From Vespa crabro (Eukaryota; Arthropoda; Insecta; Hymenoptera; Vespidae), in assembly GCF_910589235.1 (NCBI RefSeq), contig NC_060956.1:16896999-16960998 (forward strand): 64,000 nucleotides of DNA, read 5' to 3'. This document shows positions 13,753-26,619 of the stretch, one piece after another (the first letter of the stretch is position 1; each line of letters starts with the position of its first letter). A program made the translations under genes and the position numbers. The notes beneath the pieces are model-generated. The model was not told the origin of the DNA, made no database searches, and saw nothing but the letters and a program-made list of their open reading frames with translations.

Positions 13753-15403
13753 AACCCGATCATATTTTTCGCTCACGCGTTAAAAGCATACGTCGTCTTT
13801 CGAACATTTTTCCGACATTTTCGAAAGTACGAATTTTTACGTAGAAGCATCGTATAAGAGTTTAACAATAAACCATTCTACATGCAAAAACGATTCGCGG
13901 AATTCGTTGACCCAATACCGTTCTAAGATTCGTGAGAATTCAAAGCTGTTACATTTCCTTCTTCTAGTCATTTTATATATAAAATATTTCTCACGAAATG
14001 GTTAAACATTGTAATTCAAAAATGATTTAATTATTATCTATCACTCTGTGAGCTTTCAGTTTAATCGAATGTGTAATATTTATTAAATTTTATTTGCTTC
14101 TTAAATATTTAATTTAATCCTCGAATTATGTCAATTTTTATGATATAATAATATATAAGTAAAATGCGAATGTGAAAGTTTTAAAAAATTTTTAAAACAT
14201 TTATCACTGGTAGAATCATAATTATTAAATTACATGTACTCTTTATTTACAGTTTTCAAACAGCATTTTATAACGAAATTATTACTTTCTGAAACGAATC
14301 GTTAATATCGTATATTTTTTACAATCAATGGAAATAATAACTTAATATTTTCATTAGCTTTGACCTATATATGAAATATGATTTAATAAATATTTTTTCT
14401 ATTCTAACACGGTACTAGTGATATAAATTACAGATTATTAACTCATTACAATTCCCTGAAAACATTAAAACCGAATGAAGCTAATTATTTATAAATTATT
14501 ATACTAATTATCTCATTTCTACTTATTATAAATTGATTGATATTTATTCTACGATATGTACAAAACTTTCAATAGAGGATTCTACGAATAAATAAATAAA
14601 TTTTATTACTTAATTAGAAACATGAAAAAAATTTAATTTAGCGAATCACTTTTATTTAATTGATATATGTCGTTATATTATATTACAATCGAAAAAAGAA
14701 AAAAAGAAGGGGGGAAAAAATCAAAGCAATAATAGTATTCCGTCTAACGTAACAATTTTATAGAATCTCATTTTCATCGTCGAACACAAACATGCAAGAT
14801 AACAGATCCATCTAATTTAATCCTTTTTCAAATTGCTTTTCTATATGCTTTAATATTAAAACATCTTATAACGAGGAATGAAAAGAACGAGGCCGAGGAT
14901 ATTCAACTGTGTTCGTTCGTTCGTTAGTTCCTCGCACAAAAATTTCCATTTTCGATAACGAAAGCTTCATAGAACTTGGGCGATGACCGAAGTTTCGTGC
15001 TTTTACGTCAGAAGAAAAACGTGTGGCAGTCGTTAAGATTGTATCTGCGCCTGTTGCATTGTTTTTCTACAACTTTGTATGAGAAGAAACTACGGGGACC
15101 TGTAGAACGCTAGGAAAAGAGTTGGGAAAAGGGCTATTATACGTATATATGGCTAGAAATGTAGCAAAATAAAAAAAAAAAAGAAAAAGAGAGTAAAAGA
15201 ACGCTACTAATCCGCCCTGTTTTCCTTTGTAATTGGACAGTGTCACGCAAGAGAGAATTCTACGTCGTTTAAAGCGCAGCTTGACATGGTTTTGCACTTC
15301 GAAGAGGACATACAGTCCTCGTGTGAACAGTCGAAAGAATTCACGTAACGATCGCTATTTTCAACGTTTGTAGTGATATCCGTTTTGCTTTTGTCCTTTG
15401 TGA
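11141..15403. other. No gene seen; GA, AT, poly-T and CA repeats
   Basis: GA tract at 11151-11187, GAA-rich 11577-11650, GA-rich 11690-11765, a GC-richer patch around 11800-12060, a T-run of over 30 at about 12968-13001, short (AT)n near 13470-13490 and (CA)n at 13721-13748. The longest - strand frame (11079-11546) reads through the GA tract and is Ser/Phe-rich filler. Confidence 0.45.
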
Positions 15404-15413
15404 TTCTCTCTCC

Positions 15414-15465
<52 letters not shown>

Positions 15466-15474
15466 CTCTCTCTT
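15404..15474. repeat. (CT)n microsatellite
   Basis: CT repeat with a few TTT interruptions. Confidence 0.96.
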
Positions 15475-18400
15475 CATAGATAAAAAAAAAAGTTTTAAAA
15501 TTTTGAATATTATTCACTTTTAAATAAGATAAGACAGAAATAATATAATAAGTTTTTCCTTTAAAAAAGATATAATTCTTCTTATTTCGAATTATTTCTT
15601 CCCCCCCTCCCATCTCGATTAATTGTCGATTCAATTATAGCGACTGATTAAATATGCAATTTCAAAATAAAAAAAGGATGATTCAAAGAAATTTATTGCG
15701 ATTCGTAGTATACCTAATTTTTTTTTCTTTTCTTCGTTATGGCATCAGAATGCCAACGGCAATGAAATTAATTTCGAAGGAAATAAACTCTCGGAGACTC
15801 GAAAACTTCGAGAAAGGTGCCTCCTAGCTACGAGAGAAATGTAGGACAAGACGTGATCCTATCGAGAAATCCGTGCAAGTGAGAGCCTTCGTGATATACT
15901 GGCGAATGTCGTTATTCGAAAACTTTTCTAGCGCGTTAATTTTCTTCCTGACTTATTCTTCGAGATTCTACGAATGTCGTAATCTCATGGGACAATAAGA
16001 AGATCGAACACTCGATTTAACAGAATGAAGGTTCAATTAAATTGATCTCCCGATTTTCACATTCTTTTTAATATTTTGTTCCAAGTATTGTGCACATGAA
16101 TTCAACATAAATATATCATAAACGTATTCATTTTGAAATTATTCTTATAATTTCTATTTTGTAAGTACAAAAAAAATTATCCGTCAAAACCAAAGCATTA
16201 TAAGTAGTGTTTCTGATCATCACCGAGAAAACTAATTTCATGTTAATGTCACCCCTTTCGTTGTATTACCAGTATGTAAAGAGGTGGCGAATGAAGTTGA
16301 GAAAAAAAAGAAAAGAGGTACCTGATGTAGAGATTGTGAGAGAGAGAGAAAGAGAAAGAGAGAAGAAAAGAAAAAAGAAGATGTAGAGAGTGTGAGGGAG
16401 AGCTTTGTTTGCGTTGCGATGCTGTCAGAACAATGCAAATCCATTAAGAGCCGCCATTCGTTTGCTGTAAAATTATGCGTTTACGGGGTCGAGCACAGGA
16501 TGCTATATTTCCGGGATGCAACCAGGAATTACACGTAGCAATTGCACAGGTTAACGAAAGAAGCATTAATGCCTTGCTTCCCGTAATCTAATTTTTTCTT
16601 CTTCCTCTCCCTTTCTCCCATTCACTATATAAAATTTTTGAAAAATTCTTTTGATGAATTGATCATTCCTGCATCAGTCAGAAGATACCGATTGAAATCT
16701 CGATTATGTATTATTATTATTATCGTTAATGAAAATAAATTCATAGAGAATAATACAAGATAAGATTTGAAATAAATTAGGATATTTATCGCAGTAGTAA
16801 AGGGTCGTAAAGGGTAACGTCCCCTTGAGAATATATCTCGTAATCATTGGACGAGTTTTAAGTACCGGGACAGTAGGAAAATGTATGATATAATTAGTCC
16901 GACGGAATGGCACATAAAAGAGGTCGTGATGTCGTAACTGCTTGGATGGCACGTGTAAAACCACGTAGTACTCGTGAATAACGTGAGACCGTTTCATTGA
17001 ATTATGAAGATAATTATTTAGAAAGTCGAATTATTTATATACCTACATATGTACATATGTATACGTGTATCAAAATCTCGTAAAAAAATCTTGACAATCC
17101 ATTCATGCGTACTTCGTTTTTAAATTCAATGAAGAGGAATATATGTGCTTTCATACAAAGTGCTTTCGAAGGAAAACCTCGTGAATTCTTCTTACATGAA
17201 AATTTTCAATATTCCAATGCCAACCAACTGACTGCCTGCTAGTAGTTCTTTGAAGTGGCCAGCTGGACGAAAGAGAAGGTCTATATATAAAACTCGATCA
17301 GGATACGAAGCAGATATGCGGCAAAAATAGTTGTAAATATTTGATCGAGCCGTTCGTTCCAGATTCAAAAGACTCTATGTCGAGGGAAAATTCAGAGTAC
17401 GCACGAACTCGCGCTCGCACACGCTTTCTGAACGGGTTCTAACTCCGACTATTTCTCGTGCTCTAATAACGCCACGAAAATTAAGGTTGTTCCCTTATTC
17501 TCGCAGCTTTCTCGATTTCACTCGTTTTAGCTACGCGAGAGAATAAATTTGTCTAGCTTTGCCAGGATCTTCTTTTCTACCCTCTGTTTTTCCACGAACG
17601 AAACAATGGCGAGGTCGTCTTATAACAAAGCGAAGGAAAGCTCTCCTGCTAAAGAGCAGAAAAGAAGTGAAAGGGGAAAAAAAGAACATTGAAAGTTGGA
17701 TTAAACTTTCAAACAAATGCGGCTTATCGCCCACCACAAGGACATTTTTAATAAATTATAATCCTTTCTTTGCTTAGCATAAAGAGTAATTAAAAAAAGA
17801 AAAGAAAAGAAAGGAAAGAGAGAGGAGGGAAAGGAAGAATTTTGAAATATTCAAAAGACGTCATATGTCAGACTTAATAAAATGTGCATTGCGATGAAAA
17901 AGAAAAGATACTTCGTCAGATGATTTTCGTTTCGTGAATAGGGCCTTAAGCAGGACGCACACAAGCATATTTAGAGGAAACACGTTTAAGATTGACCTGG
18001 GCGAGCAGGCATAGGACCCACGAGGCGAATACTCCCCTCTACTCACGCATCTATACTTTATAGCCTTTGGCTTCCAATCCGGCTAACGTATTATAAGACA
18101 GTCATCCGCAGTCATCTCTGACCGAACGATCGTTGTAAAGATCGCCGTATCCAAATCTATTCGTCGTGTATATTCAATTCAATTGTAATTGATTCTGTAA
18201 CTCTCGATTTTGGCTTCGTAATTTAGTGAACATCTTTCCTGTGGCAATTCAATGGGATTCTATCGGATTAATTCATAATATCATAATATAACTTTAATCA
18301 GATCATCAAATTTGAAATTAATTAATATGAAATCTTCACCGAATATATAATTGCGTCTCCTAAAAGTTAAAACATTCAAAAATTTCTCCATAGTTTCCAA

Positions 18401-18900
18401 ATTAAATATGTCATAATTCTATTTTATATTGATATGAAGTATAAGATGTAATATATGTAAATATTTATGTATTAATAAGTATAGTATCCTTACATTATGA
18501 GACTTAAACGATCTTTTGAAAAACGTACGTAAACATCACTACCAAAAAAGATCCGTTCATTTTAATTTCACATTATTTATAAACGATTAGAGTACGTCGA
18601 TCAATCATAGATCTTTATAATCTGTGGTTCGAATTATAAACATACAACTCGCTTTAGTTACGATAGCGGATTAACGTCTTTTCTTACACTTAATACGTAG
18701 CATAAACGATGAAAACATTCAGTGTTTTTTTTTTTTTTCAAATAAAAACGAAACTAAAGAAAAAATAACAATACAGTAAAAACTTCATTTTAGACAAGTA
18801 GATAAATAAAAATTATCTGCTACTAATAGTGATATGTGACTAGTGTTTCGAAAGTCTTTAGTTAAAAAGAAAATAAAAATAAGGAGGAAGAAGAATAAAA
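15475..18900. other. No gene seen
   Basis: Includes GC-richer patches at about 16440-16560 and 17240-17560 and a GA tract near 16335-16390. Open frames on both strands are short and unsupported by splice signals or similarity. Confidence 0.45.
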
Positions 18901-18935
18901 ACGAATATATATGTATGTATATATATTATATAATA

Positions 18936-18979
<44 letters not shown>

Positions 18980-18997
18980 TAGCTTGCTTACGTGCTC

Positions 18998-19063
<66 letters not shown>

Positions 19064-19260
19064 CATATATGTGACGCGCAAGCTAGTCGACGTCATAAAA
19101 ATTTCGTACGGCTCAGTGTGATACTTTAATTGAATACTCTGAATATGAATATACTTTCCCTCTCTGTTTCTCTCTCTTTCTCTCTCTCTTTCTCTCTCTT
19201 TCTCTCTCTCTTTCTCTCTTTCTCTTTCTCTCTTTTTCTCTCTATCTATTTATCTCTTAC
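18901..19260. repeat. Paired (AT)n tracts followed by a CT-rich tract
   Basis: (AT)n at about 18938-18979 and 19008-19060, separated by a short unique spacer with TAGCTTGCTTACGTGCTCG. A CT/CTTT repeat follows at 19154-19255. Confidence 0.95.
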
Positions 19261-19419
19261 TCTTTTCGTAAAATAACGATTACAACGAGAAGTAGATTTG
19301 CTCGGGACGAATGAGTACAACTTTACAACTGTACGAATTCGTAGCAAGCAGGTTTTTCGGGTGAAAAAAATCACGGCAATACTACGTTACTCCTACACAA
19401 TAATGAAAGAGTAAAAGAT

Positions 19420-19620
19420 TCGTGCGCGCGCACAACAATGCAACCGACCATCAACATGGACGAGGACGATCGGTGGAAACTCTTGCATCAAGCGAAAACC
19501 GTAAAATGCACCGTAAAGCACGTTTCTGCGGGCCATTTGGGAAGATCGATCGATCCCTCGAACACTTTCAGAATGATCGATGCGTCATTCTGGCACATGC
19601 CGGTTTCTTCTTCTTCCTTT
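19420..19620 (+). other. GC-richer segment with a short protein-like frame, status unclear
   Basis: From ATG at 19438 one frame reads about 57 residues of mixed composition (MQPTINMDEDDRWKLLHQA and on) before running into a TTC/TTT tract. The base composition is unlike the flanks and a second + frame is also open here. No family recognised. It might be a small exon, a regulatory element or chance. Confidence 0.15.
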
Positions 19621-19793
19621 TTCGTTATTTTTTTCGTTATTTCTTTCTATTTTTTCTCCTCTTTTTTTTTTCTTCTCTCTTTCGAAAAATAGAGAGACGA
19701 GAACGTTGACTCGCATTGGAGATAAATCACAGATTTTCTTCTGCATTGTACAGTCAATAGTCGACTATGAGGACGAGAAAGAAGACAGAGAAG

Positions 19794-19936
19794 AAAATCA
19801 ATTCTTTTTTCTTCTTTCTTTTCTTTTCCTTTTCCTTTCCTCGTTTTCTTTTGTTCTCTTTCTTCCTCTTCTTCTTCTTCTTCTTCTTCTTCTTCTTCTT
19901 TTTCTTCTTTTTCTTTTTCTTCTTTTTCTTCTTCTG
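19794..19936. repeat. Pyrimidine tract with (CTT)n core
   Basis: Pure C/T for about 140 bp, with CTT repeats at about 19868-19935. Gives false Phe- or Leu-rich frames. Confidence 0.95.
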
Positions 19937-20189
19937 CAGAAGAAAATATTTAAAATAACAGTCGCGAATAAAATTGCTATTGTTATTTTATTTGTTTTCT
20001 TTACAAAATTAAGGTCAAACAAAATTAGAGGTCGATAAAGTTTTGACGAATGTTTCGTTTGATTAGAATAATTAAATAAAGATTAGACTTACGTATATTG
20101 CCGATGATACGTTACGTCCAAATTGATTTTCTCGTTTGCGAAGTATTATCAAAGGATACGATTACCAATCATACATGAGCTTTTCTCTA

Positions 20190-20316
20190 AACGTTTCTCT
20201 TTTTCATTCACTCTTTCTTTTTCTTTTTCTCTCTCTCGCGCTCTCTTTCTCTCTCTCTCTTTCTCTCTCTCTCTATCTATCTCTCTCTCTCTCGCGCTCT
20301 CTTTCTCTCTCTCTAA
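20190..20316. repeat. CT-rich tract with two CTCGCGCTC blocks
   Basis: CT/CTTT repeats, in which the block CTCTCTCGCGCTCTCTTTCT occurs twice, near 20233 and 20289, with a CTAT run between. Suggests duplication of a compound unit. Confidence 0.9.
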
Positions 20317-20795
20317 TGGGAGAGGTCGATAGCAATGTGGAAAATTGAATGATCGTGCATGATTGATCGACTTGGTTAAAGGAAAACAATTAAGCGACAA
20401 TCGAACACCGTTTGAGCACAAAATCAACGTACGAAGGTTTTTACTTTTTCTTTTGTTCGTTAGTTCGTCCTCACTCATTGAAACCTTTAACTTTTACAGC
20501 TTGAAAATTGATGACTCGTGAGAGACGAGTAGATACCAACATTCGTTTCGAACACTCACTAAGAGAAAAGGAAAAATCAAACTCGTGAACAAGAAAAAGA
20601 AAGAAAGTTAAAATGACAAATCCGATTTTACGGTCTATTCTTTACTATTTTCTAATCGTCTATTTAAAGGGTCTACTTCAATCTTTGAAACTCTACTCTG
20701 GACATCCACAGGATCTGGTAAAGTGCACGGCTGACTTTGACGTAAGTACACTTTCAATTTCGAACGTATGTACAAAAGGTAACTTTACGAAGAGC

Positions 20796-20797
<2 letters not shown>
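20317..20797. other. No gene seen
   Basis: Mixed-composition sequence between two repeat tracts. The frame at 20613-20861 (+) looks weakly protein-like in its first 60 residues but ends in the (CT)n tract, and no family is recognised. Confidence 0.35.
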
Positions 20798-20884
<87 letters not shown>

Positions 20885-20885
20885 T
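20798..20885. repeat. (CT)n followed directly by (GATA)n
   Basis: Pure CT for about 50 bp to 20851, then eight or nine GATA units to about 20885. Confidence 0.96.
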
Positions 20886-21431
20886 GATATTACAAAATAC
20901 GAGATATGATTAAGCAAATATTAAATTATTATTGATTTATAGATAAGTGCTATCATATAAATAAATTAAATAGCATGTTCATTAATATTATTTAATGAAA
21001 TATTATTTAAATATAATAATTACAATATTTTATAATAAAAATTTGTAATTTCATCATTTTACATAGCTAATATATATATTACATTTTAATAAATTTCTTA
21101 CTCTTATAAAGGCACTTAGTTATAAATGAAAGCAATAAAAATAAAACATGACATAACTGACTATAGCTCTTGGTTGGTCTATTGAAATTGATCAAATTTG
21201 ATTTCCCATATCGTACGTCAATTCATCGGTTATTCTCGACTCTCCTACGAGAGCAAGTTGTAGCTACCCCCTCGTGGTCGACGCTTTACCCGCTCGCTTA
21301 CAGCCTCGCAGGCAGCAATCGCGCTTTGAACGGATCGCGGTGAGTCAGCAACGATAAATCGAACAATTTATGAAGCGGCACGGGCAACGACCATCCTCGA
21401 GGAATAATATTGTGATCGATATATAGTACTA

Positions 21432-21481
<50 letters not shown>

Positions 21482-23595
21482 GTATAGATATATATATAGA
21501 GAAAGAGAGAGAGAGATACCTATATATATCCATGTATATATTGTTCATGCTAGACAAAGCAATTCAATCGAGGAATACAAGTCGTCGAATTGATGGATCA
21601 TTTACAATGTCAGAAATCACTTTACTAATCTCGAGAAAATGTTCTTACTACCCCCCTAAAATTCCTTCGATCTTTTGATTAATCTCATGCAAACTTATTC
21701 ACAGGACGTGTTGAATTAACTCGTACCGTCGTGGATAAATTTGTCCGGCTGGTACGAAACATTAATTTCTATCGTTCGAACGGAATCGACTCAATAATTT
21801 ATTACAGGCGAAATTACTGACCGGACGAAATTTGGTAAACGTATGCGCGCGGAAAGTAGAGGTATCGAATAAATCGAGAAAAGTACCGAGCGAGATAGAA
21901 TGAGAGAGAAAGAGGGAACTGAGGATTAAATCAACGATAATGAGGGTCGATTTGATAGCACCGACGATCTACGGACTTTCCAATGGTCTTTCAATACAAT
22001 GGTAATGAAGTTTCGTATGTGCAATGCTTTTGTAGGAAAGTTATGAATGGTAAAATCGAATATGTCCATTTCTCTTTCTCTTTCTATCTTCTCCATCAAA
22101 AGATTTATTTAAGCGTAAATTACGTGTATCTATAACAACATTTTATTTCTTTAATTATCTGAGCTAATATAACAAAAAATATAAGTATCAAGTCTTAAGG
22201 TTAATTAAGACAATTAATTAAGCAATTGTTCATTGTCAAACATATTATATTCCGATCAGTATTCGTAGAAAATTCGTAGTATTGATAGACATTGAAAACA
22301 CGTCTTGATTATATTACATTTTGATCGAAATTAATTCCTACAATCTTTATTGAACATTGACAACGATTGACGCGTACGATTATTAAGAACAATTTTCGGC
22401 GGATACATATTAACGTTTATATCTGAAAAATGTATTTATTACTGCCAATCGTGTATTCATTGGCTCGTAATCACGAACTTTTGGACAAATAAGTGCGCGT
22501 TATTGAAAATTCGTTTCATCTATTGTCTAAAGGAAATACTCCCTACAGATTCCTTTTACATAAATATACAAAAAAGAAACGAGTTTGAAATCTTTAATAT
22601 TCCATCCAAATGTACATCCTTTCTAACTGTTATCGAAATATCAGCAAGCGTGGCGGATATTACAGAATCGCGTTAGTATGCTTCTCCGATAAGGAATAAT
22701 AATAATAACAATAATAGCAATAACAAGAACGAGACGCGATGACTTTGATTTATAAACAATACGCGCAATAACTGGATCGCAACGGGAAATTGCCAATAAA
22801 AACAAATAGTCCATGACGGTGTGATTATCCAGCCGGCAAAAGGTAATGCTATATTTTTTAATGGCTGATATAGAAAGGAAGATAGCAAGTTTCTTTCTCC
22901 CGGTCATATCGTATTAGATTCTATTATCATTATGCGGTGGTGATATTACCAAAAGAGAAAAGTGTTAGTTGGTAGAGCAAAACATTTCGACTGTGTAAGA
23001 TTGTCCTGGTAACGGCGACATTAATTTTGTAAAAAGAATTAATTGTACCGTGTCGTGTTAAAATATATTTGGTTCGTATATAAATTTGACTCAGTGCGAA
23101 GCGTGAAATTCGTTCGTGTTTGTAATTCTCGAAAATAATTATCGACGGGTTGAATTTGCGGTTATATATATATATATATATAAAGTTTACCTAAGTAATT
23201 GTCGTGCACAACAAAGTATCGTGTGTATACGTTATTGTCGCGTGTATGTGTTTAATATTTTATGAAAAAATATAATAATTCGTATAAACATTTAAAGTTG
23301 CGAATTATTGATTGATTTATTGATTTCATTCACAATTATCTTTTGCTGGATACGAAGAAAAATGATTGATAATTCTCGTTCTTTTTATCATTTCGGTGTC
23401 CTCCATCTTCAAACTTTTGTTTCAGAAAAATCGGAAGACATGACAAGCTGAGTTTTTTATTACAAATTGTCGGAACGTTTTCGGTGGATAATAATTCATT
23501 CATTTTTATTTCTCTCGTTACGAACGCTTCCCCTGCGATATCGACGATACACTCGTAAAGCGTGATAAATGGGGCGTGTAAAAAGAAAGAGTAAA

Positions 23596-23650
<55 letters not shown>

Positions 23651-24112
23651 GAGGGAGAAAAAAGTGTGGCCGATTGTATCGATGTATTTCCTAAGCGCAA
23701 ACACGAGGAAAGAGAATTATACGAAACGAAGGAAATAGATCGATAAAAGTAACGTTAATTCTAGAGCGATAAATTGTTCTACGAGAAGGCAGCAAAATGT
23801 CATGGTACTTTTTATCTTCCATCGATAACCCTTTCTTGTTGGTAAATGAAAGAGTTTAAAAGGCCATAAAGAATTATCTCGACGTATAAAATGTTTTTAA
23901 AATATTTGATTTCAAATGACTTTAAAATCTTCCTGAATAATCAATGATTAAGAATTCAAAGAAATTGCCGACGAAGAAAAAATCAGCATATCGATCGGAT
24001 TTTACGTTCATATATAGCGTTAATTACACAGTCTAATAACGTTAACATTCGGAATACATCAGTCTATAATTCCAATCGTATTCCAAAATGTAGGCTTATA
24101 CTAGTCATAGAA

Positions 24113-24165
<53 letters not shown>

Positions 24166-24551
24166 ATAGATAGAATGAATCGTAATCAGGGAAGGCAAAT
24201 CAAGTAATATAAAGAAAAGTCACTGAAATCCGATTGACCTAAATAGAAGAAACCTTTTTCGCTTTCGTCTAAGTATTTACATTGACTACATAAATTCACG
24301 ATGTACATGAATTCACGTATACGTGCGTGCTTACGAATGTTAGCGAAAATCTGGTCATAGACCGTGACTATATCGCGAATGATACTCATCCATGCATTTA
24401 GAATGGCAATTCGCGACATCAAAGCCAAAGTATGAGCGCACGCGCGAATCGGCTTGAATCTCGAATGACAAACTCGAAACTCGCCCTTCCGTTTGCCCTT
24501 ATATGATAGCTATATGCGCTGATACAACGCAAGCGCGTTACTTTATCGCGT

Positions 24552-24588
<37 letters not shown>

Positions 24589-25355
24589 ATGACTCGTAAC
24601 CCGTTACCTAAGGGCAACTCCTGCGGGAAATTCGTCGTACGTGATAAAACTCGATCCCACGTCGTCGACGTTCTGACGATGACAATATTCGCTACGACCA
24701 ATGAACTTTTCGTAAAAAAAAAGATTTCGTGTACTATCGTACGGTGGATTCGTTATTAAAAAATTGAACTTTGTGTAATGTGAAATATATTCTAATAGAT
24801 ATTCGAATAATTACTATCTTTGTCTATCTCGATTGATGTTCTTTTTTCCATTCTATTTTTTTTTTTTACTGTTCATTTTTCATTATCGTATTTGTTTGAA
24901 TCTTGATCTTTTTAAATCATTAATATCAAATCGATTGAAAGATATAACGACTTCTCCTTCATTCTTGTAGATTATCGTCGATGTATCATAAATGTTCATT
25001 GAATTATTCAACGTCCAATTAATCTCGTTATGTAACATAAAGGCGAGCCATTCTTCGTTCTTTTAAGACGACAAGAGACGACATTACAGATAAAATTATA
25101 TGGAGACATCCTGAAAACTTTCTTCTCAATTAAGTTTTGATTAGATAATCAATATATAAATTTATAATATATTGAAATCGAAAAGAAAATTTACTTTCCG
25201 CACGCCAACGGATAATTTAATGAAAAATTTTTATGTAAAAAAAAAAGATATAATCAAGTATTTTCTATATTCTACGACAATTAAAAATCTAATATTTTCT
25301 AGCTCGATTTATCTTACATTCGTTATACCTATTACAATAATAATGAATTATAATG

Positions 25356-25356
<1 letters not shown>
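20886..25356. other. No gene seen; several microsatellites and a GC-richer patch
   Basis: (AT)n at 21434-21500, GA tract 23594-23647, (AT)n 24115-24160, (GA)n 24552-24588, short (AT)n near 23163-23183. GC/CpG-richer patches occur at about 21225-21410 and 24380-24680. No exon recognised. Confidence 0.45.
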
Positions 25357-25398
<42 letters not shown>

Positions 25399-25626
25399 TA
25401 TATTGAATAATTTCGATATTCTTTTTTATTTTTATTTTTATTCCATCCGTTGAAAAAATTTCCACGAATCCACGATCGTTCGGAAGACTTTCATTTGAAT
25501 AATATAAATTCGACATTTGCATGTAGATTCGGTACGCGTGTGATACTCATGCGCATTATGAGAAATCGGAGAAGGAAGATGCGCGACAACACATCGTAAT
25601 GCAAGCGAACACATCGAAGAGAGAGA

Positions 25627-25663
<37 letters not shown>

Positions 25664-25764
25664 TTCTCCTACGGGAGAATCGAGCTACGTGATGGAAATT
25701 GGAATAAGAAACGAAGGTGATCGAGTTACGTGCAAAGATCGATGCGGTTTTACATTTTTCTTTT

Positions 25765-25814
<50 letters not shown>
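25357..25814. repeat. (AT)n, (GA)n and (AT)n tracts
   Basis: (AT)n at 25357-25390, (GA)n at 25619-25658 and (AT)n at 25771-25814, with unique DNA between. Confidence 0.95.
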
Positions 25815-25816
<2 letters not shown>

Positions 25817-26568
25817 TATTTCTTAAATTCTTAGTTTCTTTGTATAATATTCATAATTACGATTCAAATTCATCGATATACGAAGAATTATTTCAAAAGT
25901 TAAACGTAAATATCGTTATATGGGCAATATTGCATGGGCATACGTTCAATAGAATGGGAATACATAATTTCCATAAATTCAACCAATACTCGACGAGAGT
26001 CGACATATTCGACTTTTACACTCAATTATGCACATAATAAACAAATAAACGGTCGCTTCGTGATTTTAATAGAATTAATATAGAGAAACAAGATACAATT
26101 ATACATAAGTGAAGTCTCATGTTTCGATTCTCATAAATACCTGTTCATCATTAAATTGAGTAACATTCGAATATCAAAGGCTCTATAATTATTGTTTTTA
26201 ATAACCGTTAGAGAGGTCAGGTTAAATGTCTAAAGGCAAAGGACAGGGCCTTGCGGCTTTCGAAAGGTGCTGTTAATCACGTGATCCGCCCCAAAGTTTG
26301 CTTAGTCTGACTCCCGATTAGCTGAAGAGGTTAGACCAATATATGGGGCAGCCTGACACGTGATCGTTAAGGTTTCAGACAGGATGTACCGTGTTTTCCA
26401 AGTTGTAGATCGAGCAATTATCTAGCTTGACAGAGCCTACGTGTTGCCTGACAGTATCATTAACTCTACCAAGGAAACTATGCACGCGTCTCTCCCCATC
26501 AAACTCGATTAAAACGCAACCAAAAGAAACTTGTTTTAAGAAACGTTCCTTTCTTCGAGTCTTCTTTT

Positions 26569-26619
<51 letters not shown>

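Noticed and set aside
19767..20038. Phe-, Leu- or Arg/Lys-rich open frames
   Set aside because: Product of the (CTT)n pyrimidine tract on either strand.
24186..24428. 80-codon - strand frame (MALMSRIAILNAWMSI...)
   Set aside because: Fairly protein-like by eye but no family, no splice signals and no flanking exons; chance is sufficient explanation.
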